This document shows, piece by piece, positions 54,961 through 63,938 of a stretch of 64,000 bases of DNA. The translations under genes and the position numbers were made by a program. Positions within the stretch are counted from its first letter, which is position 1, and every line of letters starts with the position of its first letter. The notes beneath the pieces were generated by a model, which was given only the letters and a program-made list of their open reading frames with translations, was not told the DNA's origin and did no database searches. This DNA comes from Methanoplanus endosymbiosus (lineage in GTDB: Archaea; Halobacteriota; Methanomicrobia; Methanomicrobiales; Methanomicrobiaceae), in the NCBI RefSeq assembly GCF_024662215.1, contig NZ_CP096115.1, forward strand, positions 2,678,935 through 2,742,934. Direction: 5' to 3'.

Positions 54961-55668
54961 CTAATCAGCTGAAGTGTGCTTCATTGACTCTTTTGTGCCA
55001 TATTCAAGATAGCCAATCTCGGATTTGATTGCACCGTTTCCGTAGATTGTAATCTTCATCATCTTTCCTTCATATCCCGGGTATTTTTCTTCAATTGACT
55101 TTGAATCAAATACAGGCCCCATCTGTTCAAATGAGTTGTCCTTTAAGAGATATGGCATAGCATCTTCCGGAGGGAGGATCAGGTTTCTGAAGTAGTATTT
55201 GTTCTGTTCATAGTCCACTTTGGTGATAATTCCCTTTGATTCACCTTTTTTGTCAGACAGAATTGTTCCGGCGGGCCAGATTGGTCTGTACTCAGCAGGG
55301 GTTATGTTCTCACAGACTACAACCGGAAGATAAGGGTTGCTCTCTGATGAATTGGATAATTCGCCTGTGGGTGTTTCTTCTGCTCCGGAAAGTCCGTCAG
55401 ATTCCGGATTTTCTGATTCACTGCTTTCAGTCTCATTGTCTGCTGAAGAATTATCAGAGTTCTCTTCTGTTGCGTCTGTTTTATCCTCAGTTGCTGCCGG
55501 TTCCAGGACTTCAGCAGGAATTTCTGTCTGAACCTCCTCTGCCGGAGTGGCCTGCGGAGTTTGGTTATCTCCGTTTTCCATTGCCTGTGACTGGAGGCAT
55601 CCGGCAGACATGATTATGGCTGCGGATAATAAAAGTGCAAGAATAAGTAATGTATTTCTTTTTTGCAT
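54961..55668 (-). CDS. Lipoprotein with acidic Ser/Glu linker
   Basis: 235 residues. Lipobox IMSAGC, then a long Ser/Glu/Asp/Thr-rich linker (about 30-110) and a beta domain (LSDKKGESKGIITKVDYEQNKYYFRNL). The linker should extend through the S-layer. Convergent with the secreted gene at 54405. Function unknown. Confidence 0.66.
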   Translation of the reverse strand: MQKRNTLLILALLLSAAIIMSAGCLQSQAMENGDNQTPQATPAEEVQTEIPAEVLEPAATEDKTDATEENSDNSSADNETESSESENPESDGLSGAEETPTGELSNSSESNPYLPVVVCENITPAEYRPIWPAGTILSDKKGESKGIITKVDYEQNKYYFRNLILPPEDAMPYLLKDNSFEQMGPVFDSKSIEEKYPGYEGKMMKITIYGNGAIKSEIGYLEYGTKESMKHTSAD

Positions 55669-55864
55669 GAAAATATTTTAATTTGTAGATTTAAATCTCT
55701 TCTCAATAGTGCACTTAATTCCGGTTCTTATGGTTTTTGTTGAATTCCTGTTTTATTCCGTTTGTGGTGGTTATTTATCCGTTAAACTCTTTATATTTCT
55801 GTAATGCCGGCAAAGACACAAGACAAAATGGCTTTAAACATACAAATACAAATATTAATTATTG

Positions 55865-56131
55865 ATGTGGGGCGATAAGAAGAAACTGACTCTTTTGGTT
55901 CTGTCTGTCTGGCTGGCCATAGTGGTAATTTTTATGGCCCTCGCAAATATACTGAATGTTGAGATCCTTTTTGTGCTCTGGCTGATTGGCATTCTTGTTA
56001 TTATTGAACTGATTGACTCACCGTATCTGAGCACGTCATATATCAAAAATCTGAAGATTGTTATCTCGGCAGGGGTTGGAGTGTTTGGGCTGATTGTTGC
56101 GTTTAAGGTTCTGGAGATAATAAGCAGATGA
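55865..56131 (+). CDS. Three-helix membrane protein (first gene of second MoxR operon)
   Basis: 88 residues from the ATG at 55865 (a TTG at 55862 precedes it directly). Three hydrophobic helices (about 8-28, 30-48 and 60-84) with little else. It ends in ATGA overlapping the start of the DUF4129 gene, so it belongs to the operon. Function unknown. Confidence 0.6.
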   Translation: MWGDKKKLTLLVLSVWLAIVVIFMALANILNVEILFVLWLIGILVIIELIDSPYLSTSYIKNLKIVISAGVGVFGLIVAFKVLEIISR

Positions 56132-58320
56132 AGAGGTATTTCTCTGCACTTCTGCTTGCCGTGCTTGCTCTCGTTTTCATATCTGTTCTGTTAAGTACTG
56201 TTGACTCTGCTGAACTCTTCACCCCAAAGGATATTCCCGGAACAGATATGCATAATAATCCGGATGCACTGAGACAGATTTCAAGGGAGGAGTCTGCAAA
56301 TGTCTTTGACATGATGCAGGATTTTATTGATCTCTCCGACTCCATCGTCATAAATCTTAAGATTAAAAATCTTGATGATGCAATGGAGGACTTAGAGGAG
56401 TATGCACGTCTTGCCTCAAGGTATGACAATCTTATAATCAATCTTGATATGGATGACTCTGAGATCGAGGAGTTTCGGCGTAATAATAAGGATCAGCTTG
56501 AAGCCTTAAAGGAGACTGTGCAGGATTCAGAACTGCTGGAGGATTTAAAGACACTTCAGATCCAGTACCGGGAGTCCGGTGATTCCAGTAAGTTATATTC
56601 TGTCACTTATGAGATTGAGGCTTTAAAGAAGAAGATGGGCATTAATACAGCAAGGCTTGAAAACAGCACTAAAAAGCTGACTGAGTCTTCAAAGAAGTAT
56701 GAAGTTGAAACATCCCGTCTTGAGGAGAGTTCAAAAACTATTCATGAGATTGGCAGTGATGATGAACCTGTTTCCGATCTGCCATCTCCTGAGTTAACAC
56801 CAACACCTACTCCTACTCCCAGGCAGACTGCAACTCCTACGGCAACTCCTACTGCGATTCGTACTCTGGCTCCCGGTGAGAGTGCAACTCCTACGGCAAC
56901 TCCTACTGCGATTCGTACTCTGGCTCCCGGTGAGAGTGCAACTCCTACGGCAACTCCTACTGCGATTCGTACTCTGGCTCCCGGTGAGAGTGCAACTCCT
57001 ACGGCAACTCCTACTGCGATTCGTACTCTGGCTCCCGGTGAGAGTGCAACTCCTACGGCAACTCCTACTGCGATTCGTACTCTGGCTCCCGGTGAGAGTG
57101 CAACTCCTACGCCAATTCCTACTGCGATTCGTACTCTGGCACCCGGTGAGAGTGCAACTCCTACGCCAACTCCTACCGCAATACCTACAGCAACTCCAAC
57201 GCCGGCACAACTGCCCCGTCAGGAGTCAGTTACTATTGAACTGTCATCTGAAATCGTATATTACGGAGACATGCTCAATATATCCGGAGATGTGGAGCGG
57301 GTATCAGATAACAAGGTAATTGAGATCTTCATAGACAGTAAGAAGGCCGGCAGTACAGGCGTTACAGCCGGCGGAAGATATCTCTATGGGTATCTGATAA
57401 ATAAGATTAAGGCCGGAAAGCATACGGTCTATTCAAAGACAGGGATCTCATATTCCGATGTCCTGGAATTTGAAGTCAAAAGCATTCCGAACAGACTTAA
57501 CTTTGATATTTCTGATTCCAAAGATGAATCCGGAGATAAGAACAGATATGTCTGCACCGGAAATTTAACTGCCGGAGGTAAACCTATAGCCGGAGCAGCT
57601 ATCAGTATCCTCTCAGGAGACACTAAAGTTGCAGAGGCGGTCACAGAGGACGATGGTGAATTCAGCGCCAACCTTACCCTTAAAGAAGGAGACAATGAAA
57701 TAAAAGTTGTCTTTGATGATCCCTCCTATCCGGTTGAAAAGACCACAAGTCCGGAGGTAAATGTCCATGTCCCCGGTACATTTTCAGTGGAAGTTATTCT
57801 GGTTGCCCTTTTATTCTCTGTAATTTTAGGCTATGCAGGATATTATATCCTCAACCGCAGAAAAAAGCTCCCAAAAATGCCCAGGATAGCAATGTCAAAA
57901 CTGCGCAGGGAGACTGCTTCAGAGGAGAATGGAGTGGAAGGCGAACCGGAGAGTCCTGATGTTGTAAAGCCGGTGTCTGTGAATGATTCCGGCATCAAAA
58001 AGCATTACATGGATCTGCTTTCAGATGGCGGATACTCTGCGGGATATCACTTCATTCTTACAATACTCTTTGAGGCACTTGCTGAGAAAAATACGATTAC
58101 CTACAAAAAGTCGATGACAGTAAATGAATTTTTAAGGAGACTTCCGGAAGGTCATGACAGTGAAATAACTTCCTTTGTCAGACTGTATGAGAAACTGGTA
58201 TATCAGGGCATATATGGTAAAGGAGATGAATGGTCAGTTTACCATCTCTTTGAGGAAATTTCCGGCAATCACAGTCTTGATGATTATCTGATGAAGTATG
58301 CAGGAGATGAGTGGTTATGA
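56128..58320 (+). CDS. DUF4129 membrane protein with 18-residue tandem repeats
   Basis: 730 residues. Signal peptide (1-29), a long coiled coil (about 60-215), a Thr/Pro repeat region with six copies of ATPTATPTAIRTLAPGES (about 235-350), one or two Ig-like beta domains (365-545; NKVIEIFIDSKKAGS, AGGKPIAGAAISILSGD), one helix near 555-575, and a cytosolic DUF4129 domain (about 622-725: KKSMTVNEFLRRLPEGHD). It is a large surface-projecting partner of the MoxR machinery. The repeats are nearly identical at DNA level, so length may vary between strains. Ends overlapping the DUF4350 gene. Confidence 0.8.
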   Translation: MKRYFSALLLAVLALVFISVLLSTVDSAELFTPKDIPGTDMHNNPDALRQISREESANVFDMMQDFIDLSDSIVINLKIKNLDDAMEDLEEYARLASRYDNLIINLDMDDSEIEEFRRNNKDQLEALKETVQDSELLEDLKTLQIQYRESGDSSKLYSVTYEIEALKKKMGINTARLENSTKKLTESSKKYEVETSRLEESSKTIHEIGSDDEPVSDLPSPELTPTPTPTPRQTATPTATPTAIRTLAPGESATPTATPTAIRTLAPGESATPTATPTAIRTLAPGESATPTATPTAIRTLAPGESATPTATPTAIRTLAPGESATPTPIPTAIRTLAPGESATPTPTPTAIPTATPTPAQLPRQESVTIELSSEIVYYGDMLNISGDVERVSDNKVIEIFIDSKKAGSTGVTAGGRYLYGYLINKIKAGKHTVYSKTGISYSDVLEFEVKSIPNRLNFDISDSKDESGDKNRYVCTGNLTAGGKPIAGAAISILSGDTKVAEAVTEDDGEFSANLTLKEGDNEIKVVFDDPSYPVEKTTSPEVNVHVPGTFSVEVILVALLFSVILGYAGYYILNRRKKLPKMPRIAMSKLRRETASEENGVEGEPESPDVVKPVSVNDSGIKKHYMDLLSDGGYSAGYHFILTILFEALAEKNTITYKKSMTVNEFLRRLPEGHDSEITSFVRLYEKLVYQGIYGKGDEWSVYHLFEEISGNHSLDDYLMKYAGDEWL
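56830..57180 (+). repeat. 54-bp tandem repeat array in the DUF4129 gene
   Basis: Six complete 54-bp units start at 56830, 56884, 56938, 56992, 57046 and 57100, with a partial seventh at 57154. Units 1-5 appear identical; unit 6 differs at a few positions. Because 54 is a multiple of three, copy changes keep frame and merely alter stalk length. Other frames stay open through the array, but these are artefacts of the repeat. It is not CRISPR: there are no spacers. Confidence 0.95.
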
Positions 58321-59177
58321 AAGCATGGCATATTGTATTTTTCGGTCTTTTAATTGTAGCTCTCTTAATTGTCGATATCCATTTTTCAGGCAATGACAAT
58401 GACTTCAGCCGGTACAACTACAACTGGAACGGGACATCGCAGTTTTATGACGATGCAGGTTCTGAGATTATAACTGATTACTCATCATTATACGGCAGGA
58501 AGAACAGCACCCTCCTGATGATAGAGCCGGACGGCAGATTCACATCGTCTGAGATAACTGCCCTTATGAGATTTATAAGGGATGGGAATAAGATCTTTAT
58601 ATCGGACGAACCGGGAAATTCCAATACTCTGCTTGGCATCCTTGGAACCGGAATAAGTGTTACTCCTGCAAATCTGTCCAGTGTTGATATGGAGTATAAT
58701 AACAAACGTTTCATCATCTGCTACCCTTATAAAGAAGACAGGGTTACAGCCGGAGTTGAAAGTGTGGCGCTGAACAGTCCGTCGGTTGCATACGGGGGAG
58801 TGAGCCTGATGAGATCGTCTTTTCTCTCCTGGATTGATACAAACGGAAACGGGAAGGCAGAAGCTTCAGAACCTCTTGGTAAGAGATCAGTGATGGTGCG
58901 GGATGAAGCCGGACAGGTTTATCTGTTGTCTGATTCCAGTCTTTTTATCAACCGGATGTATGGATACAAGAGACTGAGAGATAATGACAGATTTATTCAG
59001 AATATTATGGGTCTGTCAGATAATCTGCTTGTTGAGTACAGGCACTCTGCCGCAGCATCTGCTGACGGCCTCTCCGGAATACTGAGCGGACTAAAAAACA
59101 CAGATTTTATAAAAATATCTGTCATAATTATTGTGGCACTGCTCACCATATTTGCCCTTGTAAGGAGAGAGAAATGA
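58317..59177 (+). CDS. DUF4350-domain membrane protein
   Basis: 286 residues from the ATG at 58317 overlapping the previous stop (ATGA); a GTG at 58311 is also in frame. An N-terminal helix (4-22), a DUF4350 domain (GSEIITDYSSLYGRKNSTLLMIEPDGRF... ALMRFIRDGNKIFISDEPG), and a C-terminal helix (262-281). DUF4350 occurs in MoxR/DUF58 operons in many genomes, often with DUF4129. Overlaps the MoxR gene by 4 bases. Confidence 0.82.
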   Translation: MKAWHIVFFGLLIVALLIVDIHFSGNDNDFSRYNYNWNGTSQFYDDAGSEIITDYSSLYGRKNSTLLMIEPDGRFTSSEITALMRFIRDGNKIFISDEPGNSNTLLGILGTGISVTPANLSSVDMEYNNKRFIICYPYKEDRVTAGVESVALNSPSVAYGGVSLMRSSFLSWIDTNGNGKAEASEPLGKRSVMVRDEAGQVYLLSDSSLFINRMYGYKRLRDNDRFIQNIMGLSDNLLVEYRHSAAASADGLSGILSGLKNTDFIKISVIIIVALLTIFALVRREK

Positions 59178-60148
59178 ATAAAGAATCAATAGAAGAAGGA
59201 ATAAAAGATCTTGCATCTGTCTGCGATCAGATCCGGGACATCACAGGTTCATATATTGTAGGCAACCAGAACCTTGTTGAGACTATACTTATCGGAGTTT
59301 TAAGCGATGGCCATGTCTTAATTGAGGGTGTGCCGGGCACAGCCAAAACAACGATTGTAAAACTCGTCTCCATCATGCTTGGATGTGAGAGCAGAAGGCT
59401 TCAGTGTGCGGTTGATACCCAGCCGTCAGATATTATCGGTATCAGGATCTGGAACCAGAGGGAGAATGAGTTCGAGTTTAAGAGAGGGCCTGTATTTACC
59501 AATATTCTGCTCATTGATGAGATAAACCGCCTTCCGCCACGGAGTCAGAGTGCATTTATTGAGGCGATGAGTGAGAGGCAGGTCACTGTTGACGGCCGCG
59601 GTGTAAAGCTCAATAAACCCTTCTTTACAATTGCCACACAGAATCCCTTTGAACAGGAGGGAACATTCCCGCTCATTGAGGCGCAGAAGGACAGATTTAT
59701 GTTCTCAATCAATTCAAAGTATCTTAATGCGGATGACGAACTTGAGATAATCTCACGTGAGCATAAAGGCTCTCTTAACTGGAGTTATATCTCAGAGAAA
59801 GTACAGCCACTATTATCTGCTGAAAAGATCGACAGGGGCACAAAAGCTGTAAGGGAGATCAATGTGGAACCGCCTGTTCTTGGATATATCCGTGACATTG
59901 TTATTGCCACCCGGAAACATGGGGATGTCAGGCTTGGTGCAAGTTCGAGAGGTTCAATTGCACTTCTAAGGGGTTCTAAAGCCCTTGCAGCGATAAACGG
60001 GCGGACATATGTCACTCCGGATGATGTCAAGGCAGTTGCCCACCGTGTACTTCAGCACAGAATTATTCTCAGATATGAATCTGAGATCAGCAGTATAACC
60101 ACGGCTGATGTCGTTGATCAGATACTCGGAACTATAGAGGTGCCCTGA
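59174..60148 (+). CDS. MoxR-family AAA+ ATPase (second operon)
   Basis: 324 residues. Walker A GVPGTAKT at 52-59, Walker B with D115-E116 in LLIDEINRLPPR, FTIATQNPFEQEGTFPLIEAQ, and the arginine-rich lid GASSRGSIALLRGSKALAAIN. Paralogue of the ATPase at 40616. It sits in the middle of the second operon, coupled to the DUF4350 gene by a 4-base overlap and followed by DUF58 after two bases. Confidence 0.93.
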   Translation: MNKESIEEGIKDLASVCDQIRDITGSYIVGNQNLVETILIGVLSDGHVLIEGVPGTAKTTIVKLVSIMLGCESRRLQCAVDTQPSDIIGIRIWNQRENEFEFKRGPVFTNILLIDEINRLPPRSQSAFIEAMSERQVTVDGRGVKLNKPFFTIATQNPFEQEGTFPLIEAQKDRFMFSINSKYLNADDELEIISREHKGSLNWSYISEKVQPLLSAEKIDRGTKAVREINVEPPVLGYIRDIVIATRKHGDVRLGASSRGSIALLRGSKALAAINGRTYVTPDDVKAVAHRVLQHRIILRYESEISSITTADVVDQILGTIEVP

Positions 60149-60150
60149 GT

Positions 60151-61371
60151 GTGAGAATTAAAAATCCCGGACTGACGGTTATACTGTCGGCAGTTATCTT
60201 AGCTGCGGCAGGTGTTTTCTTCCGGGATTTTAATTACACCATTGCCGGATTTTTTATTTCCGGAATTCTGCTCTTAAATTATCACTATATTCTCTTAAAT
60301 CTGAAGAGGGCTGCATTGGCTGCTGAAATAAACCGCAGTCTTGATAAGAAGTTTGTCCGCCGCGGTGAGGTTGTGGAGATCTCTGCCAGTGTTACTGTTC
60401 CTGGAGATTATCCCTTTGATATAACAGCAGAGGATGTTATTCCGGCAGGAACTGAGATGTTTACGGGCAGTAATACCTGTGAGATAAAAGGTTCAGGCTC
60501 TGTCAGATATAATGTCACATGCCTTGCACACGGCAGCATCTCTCCGGCAGGGATAAGGCTTAATCTTGGCGGGTTTTTCTTTTCAGCCGGAATTTTAATT
60601 CCTGAAGGCGGGCGTGATGACATAACGGTATTTCCCTCGCTTAAATTTTCGGATGCCAAATCCCGTCTCTTTGGCGGGAAGGAGGTTGACAGAATTCTCC
60701 CCATTAAGGGTTCCGGTATCAGGGATTTCCGCGAATATACATACACCGATGATATGAGAAGCATTGACTGGAAGGTCTCTGCAAAGCAGGGCAAACTCTT
60801 TATCCGGGAATATACCGGAATTGAGGGTGAGGGTGATATGTTCATTGTGGACCTTCCTGATGTTGAGGAATATGGCCGGGATATTGAACCATTAAAAGGT
60901 GTTGTCGGCTCAGTTATCTCATCCGGAGATTACAGGGACAAAGTTCTGGTCAGAATTTCCGGCTGCAACCTTGTTGGCATACGCAGGATCAGGTCAGGTG
61001 CAGTTCCGGTTAAGAATATTCTAAATGATATCGGCCCGTCTGTTCGGGATGTCCATATGTACAGGTACAGGACAGGTAATATCCGGGGCGATCTGACTGA
61101 TAGGTATTCTGAAGTTAAATCTGCATTTTCCGGGTATGAGAGGGCATATTCTTTTGAGGAGGAGATCTTTGCTATCTTTGAGAAAAATAATCCGGGGGGG
61201 ATTAAGATAATGACCGGAGGGACTGGTGATCTGAGCCATATCGGGGTTATTGCAAAGGCTGCATCTAAGAGAGGTATAAAAACTCATTGCTGCATTCCGA
61301 AAGATGTTGGGTTTGAGGAGAATCTCAGGAATCTCAGGCAGTTTAAATTCGATATTCTGGAGGCATTATGA
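60151..61371 (+). CDS. DUF58 membrane protein (second operon)
   Basis: 406 residues from a GTG at 60151, two bases after the MoxR stop. Two N-terminal helices (about 8-24 and 28-48), a beta domain (FVRRGEVVEISASVTVPGDYPFDIT...), then the DUF58 core GIRDFREYTYTDDMRSIDWK with VSAKQGKLFIREYTG and a Rossmann-like end. Larger than the soluble DUF58 at 41645 and membrane-anchored. Ends with a 4-base overlap with the next gene. Confidence 0.87.
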   Translation: MRIKNPGLTVILSAVILAAAGVFFRDFNYTIAGFFISGILLLNYHYILLNLKRAALAAEINRSLDKKFVRRGEVVEISASVTVPGDYPFDITAEDVIPAGTEMFTGSNTCEIKGSGSVRYNVTCLAHGSISPAGIRLNLGGFFFSAGILIPEGGRDDITVFPSLKFSDAKSRLFGGKEVDRILPIKGSGIRDFREYTYTDDMRSIDWKVSAKQGKLFIREYTGIEGEGDMFIVDLPDVEEYGRDIEPLKGVVGSVISSGDYRDKVLVRISGCNLVGIRRIRSGAVPVKNILNDIGPSVRDVHMYRYRTGNIRGDLTDRYSEVKSAFSGYERAYSFEEEIFAIFEKNNPGGIKIMTGGTGDLSHIGVIAKAASKRGIKTHCCIPKDVGFEENLRNLRQFKFDILEAL

Positions 61372-61847
61372 ATATTATATCAAGGGATTATGCTGATCAC
61401 GGGATTATCGGGATTTCTGTACTTATCTTTGTGTTGTCTGCATATCTTTCAGAAAATCTGATATATCCTCTGCTGACACTGGCGGTTTTTGCAGGTCTGG
61501 TATTTTATATGCGGAGTAAGTATTATTCCGGCATTGTCTGTCCTTTTTTTGTGATTCTTGCCGGGCAGCCTTTTGTATTCTCACTTGCAGAGTCAGGTAT
61601 GCTCTATGGTTTTTTTATGGAATTTGCCCTCGGATTATATTATATTTTTATGAATGTAGGAAAGAGAAGGGATATTATAGTTTTTTCAGCCGGAATTTTT
61701 CTCTTTCTTGCAGTTGGGTATCTGATGGCCGGGTTTTTGAATATTTATCTCTTTACGGTATTTGCCGGAGGGGTGTTGTCTGCAATATTTGCTGCCGGGA
61801 TTTTTACTGAGCATAATGCCGGAAAGAAAATTAAGAGGAGTGATTAA
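61368..61847 (+). CDS. Five-helix membrane protein in the second MoxR operon
   Basis: 159 residues with five hydrophobic helices (roughly 12-28, 32-48, 54-72, 78-95 and 100-145) and a basic C-terminus (HNAGKKIKRSD). Overlaps the DUF58 stop by 4 bases and precedes the next gene by 2. No family recognised; its steady presence in this operon type would have to be shown by comparison. Confidence 0.62.
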   Translation: MNIISRDYADHGIIGISVLIFVLSAYLSENLIYPLLTLAVFAGLVFYMRSKYYSGIVCPFFVILAGQPFVFSLAESGMLYGFFMEFALGLYYIFMNVGKRRDIIVFSAGIFLFLAVGYLMAGFLNIYLFTVFAGGVLSAIFAAGIFTEHNAGKKIKRSD

Positions 61848-61849
61848 TT

Positions 61850-62737
61850 ATGGGTTTGACTGGTGATATTTCCGGTATGTTTAATCAGGTTATGGGTGAT
61901 ATTAAGAAGAAATCCGGCAGAAGAAAGGATTTTCTTTCAGGCTGGTTTTCGTCTTCCGGCGGGCTTAATTCATACTTTTACGCGGCGGTTGTTCTTGTAG
62001 TTTCATCCCTTGTAATGCTCGTTTTGGGGCTTTTAACAGACAGGGGCGATATGACCTCGTCTATGATGATTGTACTCTCCGTTGTTTTGTTCCTTTCAGG
62101 TGTTGTCTTTGCGACCTTTACGAAGGATGAAGGGATTGTGCCAGGTATGGCGGCTATGCTGTATCCGGATGCTTCGGTTAATCTGTCCAGGATTTTTGCT
62201 GATCTGAGGGTGCATGGTGATGCACATTTTATCCCGTCTGAAGATGGTTTTGTCCAGTTCAGTCCGGTTGCTGCCTTTAAGGGATATCCTGAGGGCGGTT
62301 CTGATGTATTCAGGGTTTCTGGTGAGTCTGCCGGAATTTCTGTCAGGCCGGCCTGCTCTTCACTGTATGAGGCACTGTGTGATGATTATGGCTTTGTAAT
62401 TCCGGATGAGCTGACACCTGATGTCTATTCTGAGATTTTAGGGAATGTTTTTGTGGACCATCTGAGGATTGCCGGAAAGGTTACTGCAAAGCAGGCAGGG
62501 GATGACTATGAGATTACTGTTGAGGATTTTATGCTTAAGGATGCCTGCCGGACGATTCGTGAGGAGTCTCCTAAATGCTGCACAGCCTCGCCATGTCCGG
62601 TATGCAGTCTTTTTGCCTGTGTGCTCTGCAAGGGGTTAGGGAAACCCGTTGTTATACTGCATATTACTCAGGAGAAGAATTCGTTGAAAGTTGTTCTGGG
62701 CGCTGTAAATAATGGTGAGGGTGTGGGGGAATTCTGA
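61850..62737 (+). CDS. Membrane protein with a six-cysteine cluster (end of second MoxR operon)
   Basis: 295 residues. Two helices near 42-62 and 72-90, then a soluble C-terminal domain. Six cysteines are packed near the end: C243 C244, C249, C252, C257 and C260 (CC-x4-C-x2-C-x4-C-x2-C), suited to bind zinc or an Fe-S cluster. The first part after the helices (FTKDEGIVPGMAAMLYPDAS) is unlike families I know. Spaced 2 bases after the previous gene, so it is part of the operon. Function unknown; a metal- or redox-sensing role is inference. Confidence 0.65.
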   Translation: MGLTGDISGMFNQVMGDIKKKSGRRKDFLSGWFSSSGGLNSYFYAAVVLVVSSLVMLVLGLLTDRGDMTSSMMIVLSVVLFLSGVVFATFTKDEGIVPGMAAMLYPDASVNLSRIFADLRVHGDAHFIPSEDGFVQFSPVAAFKGYPEGGSDVFRVSGESAGISVRPACSSLYEALCDDYGFVIPDELTPDVYSEILGNVFVDHLRIAGKVTAKQAGDDYEITVEDFMLKDACRTIREESPKCCTASPCPVCSLFACVLCKGLGKPVVILHITQEKNSLKVVLGAVNNGEGVGEF

Positions 62738-62763
62738 AAATTTCGTAGTCTTTGGTGTTGAAT

Positions 62764-62937
62764 ATGGATTATGATATTTTAGTTTATGAAGAAGACGGAG
62801 TATTTGTTGCAAGGTGCAAAAAACCAGAGGTTGCCAGTTGTGGTGATACACGAAAAGAGGCCCTTGAGAATATCAGGGAGGCAATTGATCTCTATCTGAT
62901 AAATGCCTGTGAATTGGATATTACGAGTGAAAATTAA
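62764..62937 (+). CDS. Orphan HicB-like protein
   Basis: 57 residues from the ATG at 62764 (a start at 62752 would add four). The partial RNase H-like fold of HicB is visible: DILVYEEDGVFVARCKKPEV, GDTRKEALENIREAIDLYL. HicB normally neutralises the HicA mRNA interferase, but no hicA lies beside it, and the usual C-terminal DNA-binding domain is missing. It may be a solitary regulator or a remnant. Weak ribosome site. Confidence 0.72.
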   Translation: MDYDILVYEEDGVFVARCKKPEVASCGDTRKEALENIREAIDLYLINACELDITSEN

Positions 62938-62945
62938 CCGGATAT

Positions 62946-63938
62946 TTATCCGGTTTTTATTGGTTCTCTCACATCAACCCATAGGTGCAGATCCCTGTAG
63001 CTCTCGTTAATCCTCTCAAACTTTGTGACTGAACTGTCTGGGTATGAGTCTGCAAAGAGGAGGAACTCTATTTTGTTGACGTCCGGATCTTTAACGCTGA
63101 AGGTGTAGTCAAATTCTTCTGTGGTGTTGTCTGCGACTGTTATCTCTTTTCGGCCCAGAAGCTCCATTGTGTTTATCTTTGATGTGTTGGTTATCTCATT
63201 GAATGTCTGGTTTACTGCGAAGAGTTCAACAAAATAATTTATATCCCTGTATTCGTGGTTTCCGACTCCTATGGTAATATTCTGATCAGTATTGGCATAG
63301 AATTTGGTCGGGTAATCGGCGGCCATACCTTCTTCACCAAGTATATAGAATTCTGTGAACTTCTCGCCTTCTTTGGGAACAACTATTACAAAGATGGTCG
63401 TTCCTATTGCAGCGATAATTGATATTATCAGGACTATTGAGAGTATCCTGTCCAGTTTTGTGCTTTCTTTTGGGAAGAGTTCTCCTTTTGCCTCTTCTAT
63501 CATTGGCTTTAGGGGGACACGGTACTGCTCTTCATCCGGGATTATGGACCTTCTGTACTGGGCAATTACAAGCATCGCGGTTGTAAAGATCACAAGTGAA
63601 GTTACAATCGGGTCAAGTCTGATACCCCAGGGAGTGTAGTTCAGGCCCAGTCCGATAAGTGGTACAACTGCAATTGACAGTCCGAATGAGAGTGCAGTTC
63701 TCTCTATGCCGTCTATGTCTTTGTTGCCCGGAAATAGTGCTGCAATTAGTGCATATCCGGGTATGAATAATACTACCGGGAGTGCAAATACAACTCTTAA
63801 GGGAGTCTGGTTGAGAATCGGCGTGTAGATGAATATTACTGCAAGTATCAGCCAGATGAATATGACAATTATGTCTTTGAATATTCTCTCCGGTGAGAAG
63901 GCTGTTATTATGTTGTCAAGTTTTTCGTCTTCGTTCAT
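62946..63938 (-). CDS. DUF1616 membrane protein
   Basis: 330 residues. Four N-terminal helices with LPVVLFIPGYALIAALFP, GLNYTPWGIRLDPI, a cytosolic loop, a fifth helix (about 165-188), then an outer beta domain (EFYILGEEGMAADYPTKFYANTDQNITIGVGNHE) that fits DUF1616. Archaeal DUF1616 proteins are near surface glycan or S-layer genes; role unknown. Converges on the HicB-like gene with 8 bases between. The last 62 bases of the window hold its promoter region. Confidence 0.85.
   Translation of the reverse strand: MNEDEKLDNIITAFSPERIFKDIIVIFIWLILAVIFIYTPILNQTPLRVVFALPVVLFIPGYALIAALFPGNKDIDGIERTALSFGLSIAVVPLIGLGLNYTPWGIRLDPIVTSLVIFTTAMLVIAQYRRSIIPDEEQYRVPLKPMIEEAKGELFPKESTKLDRILSIVLIISIIAAIGTTIFVIVVPKEGEKFTEFYILGEEGMAADYPTKFYANTDQNITIGVGNHEYRDINYFVELFAVNQTFNEITNTSKINTMELLGRKEITVADNTTEEFDYTFSVKDPDVNKIEFLLFADSYPDSSVTKFERINESYRDLHLWVDVREPIKTG

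Noticed and set aside
56830-57180. Regular 54-bp repeats as a CRISPR array
   Set aside because: Units are directly adjacent with no spacers and lie in frame in a long gene; no cas genes are present.
56794-57319. Long open frames in other phases across the repeat array
   Set aside because: A repeat with a length divisible by three keeps all frames open; these have no start signal or domain and extend only over the array.
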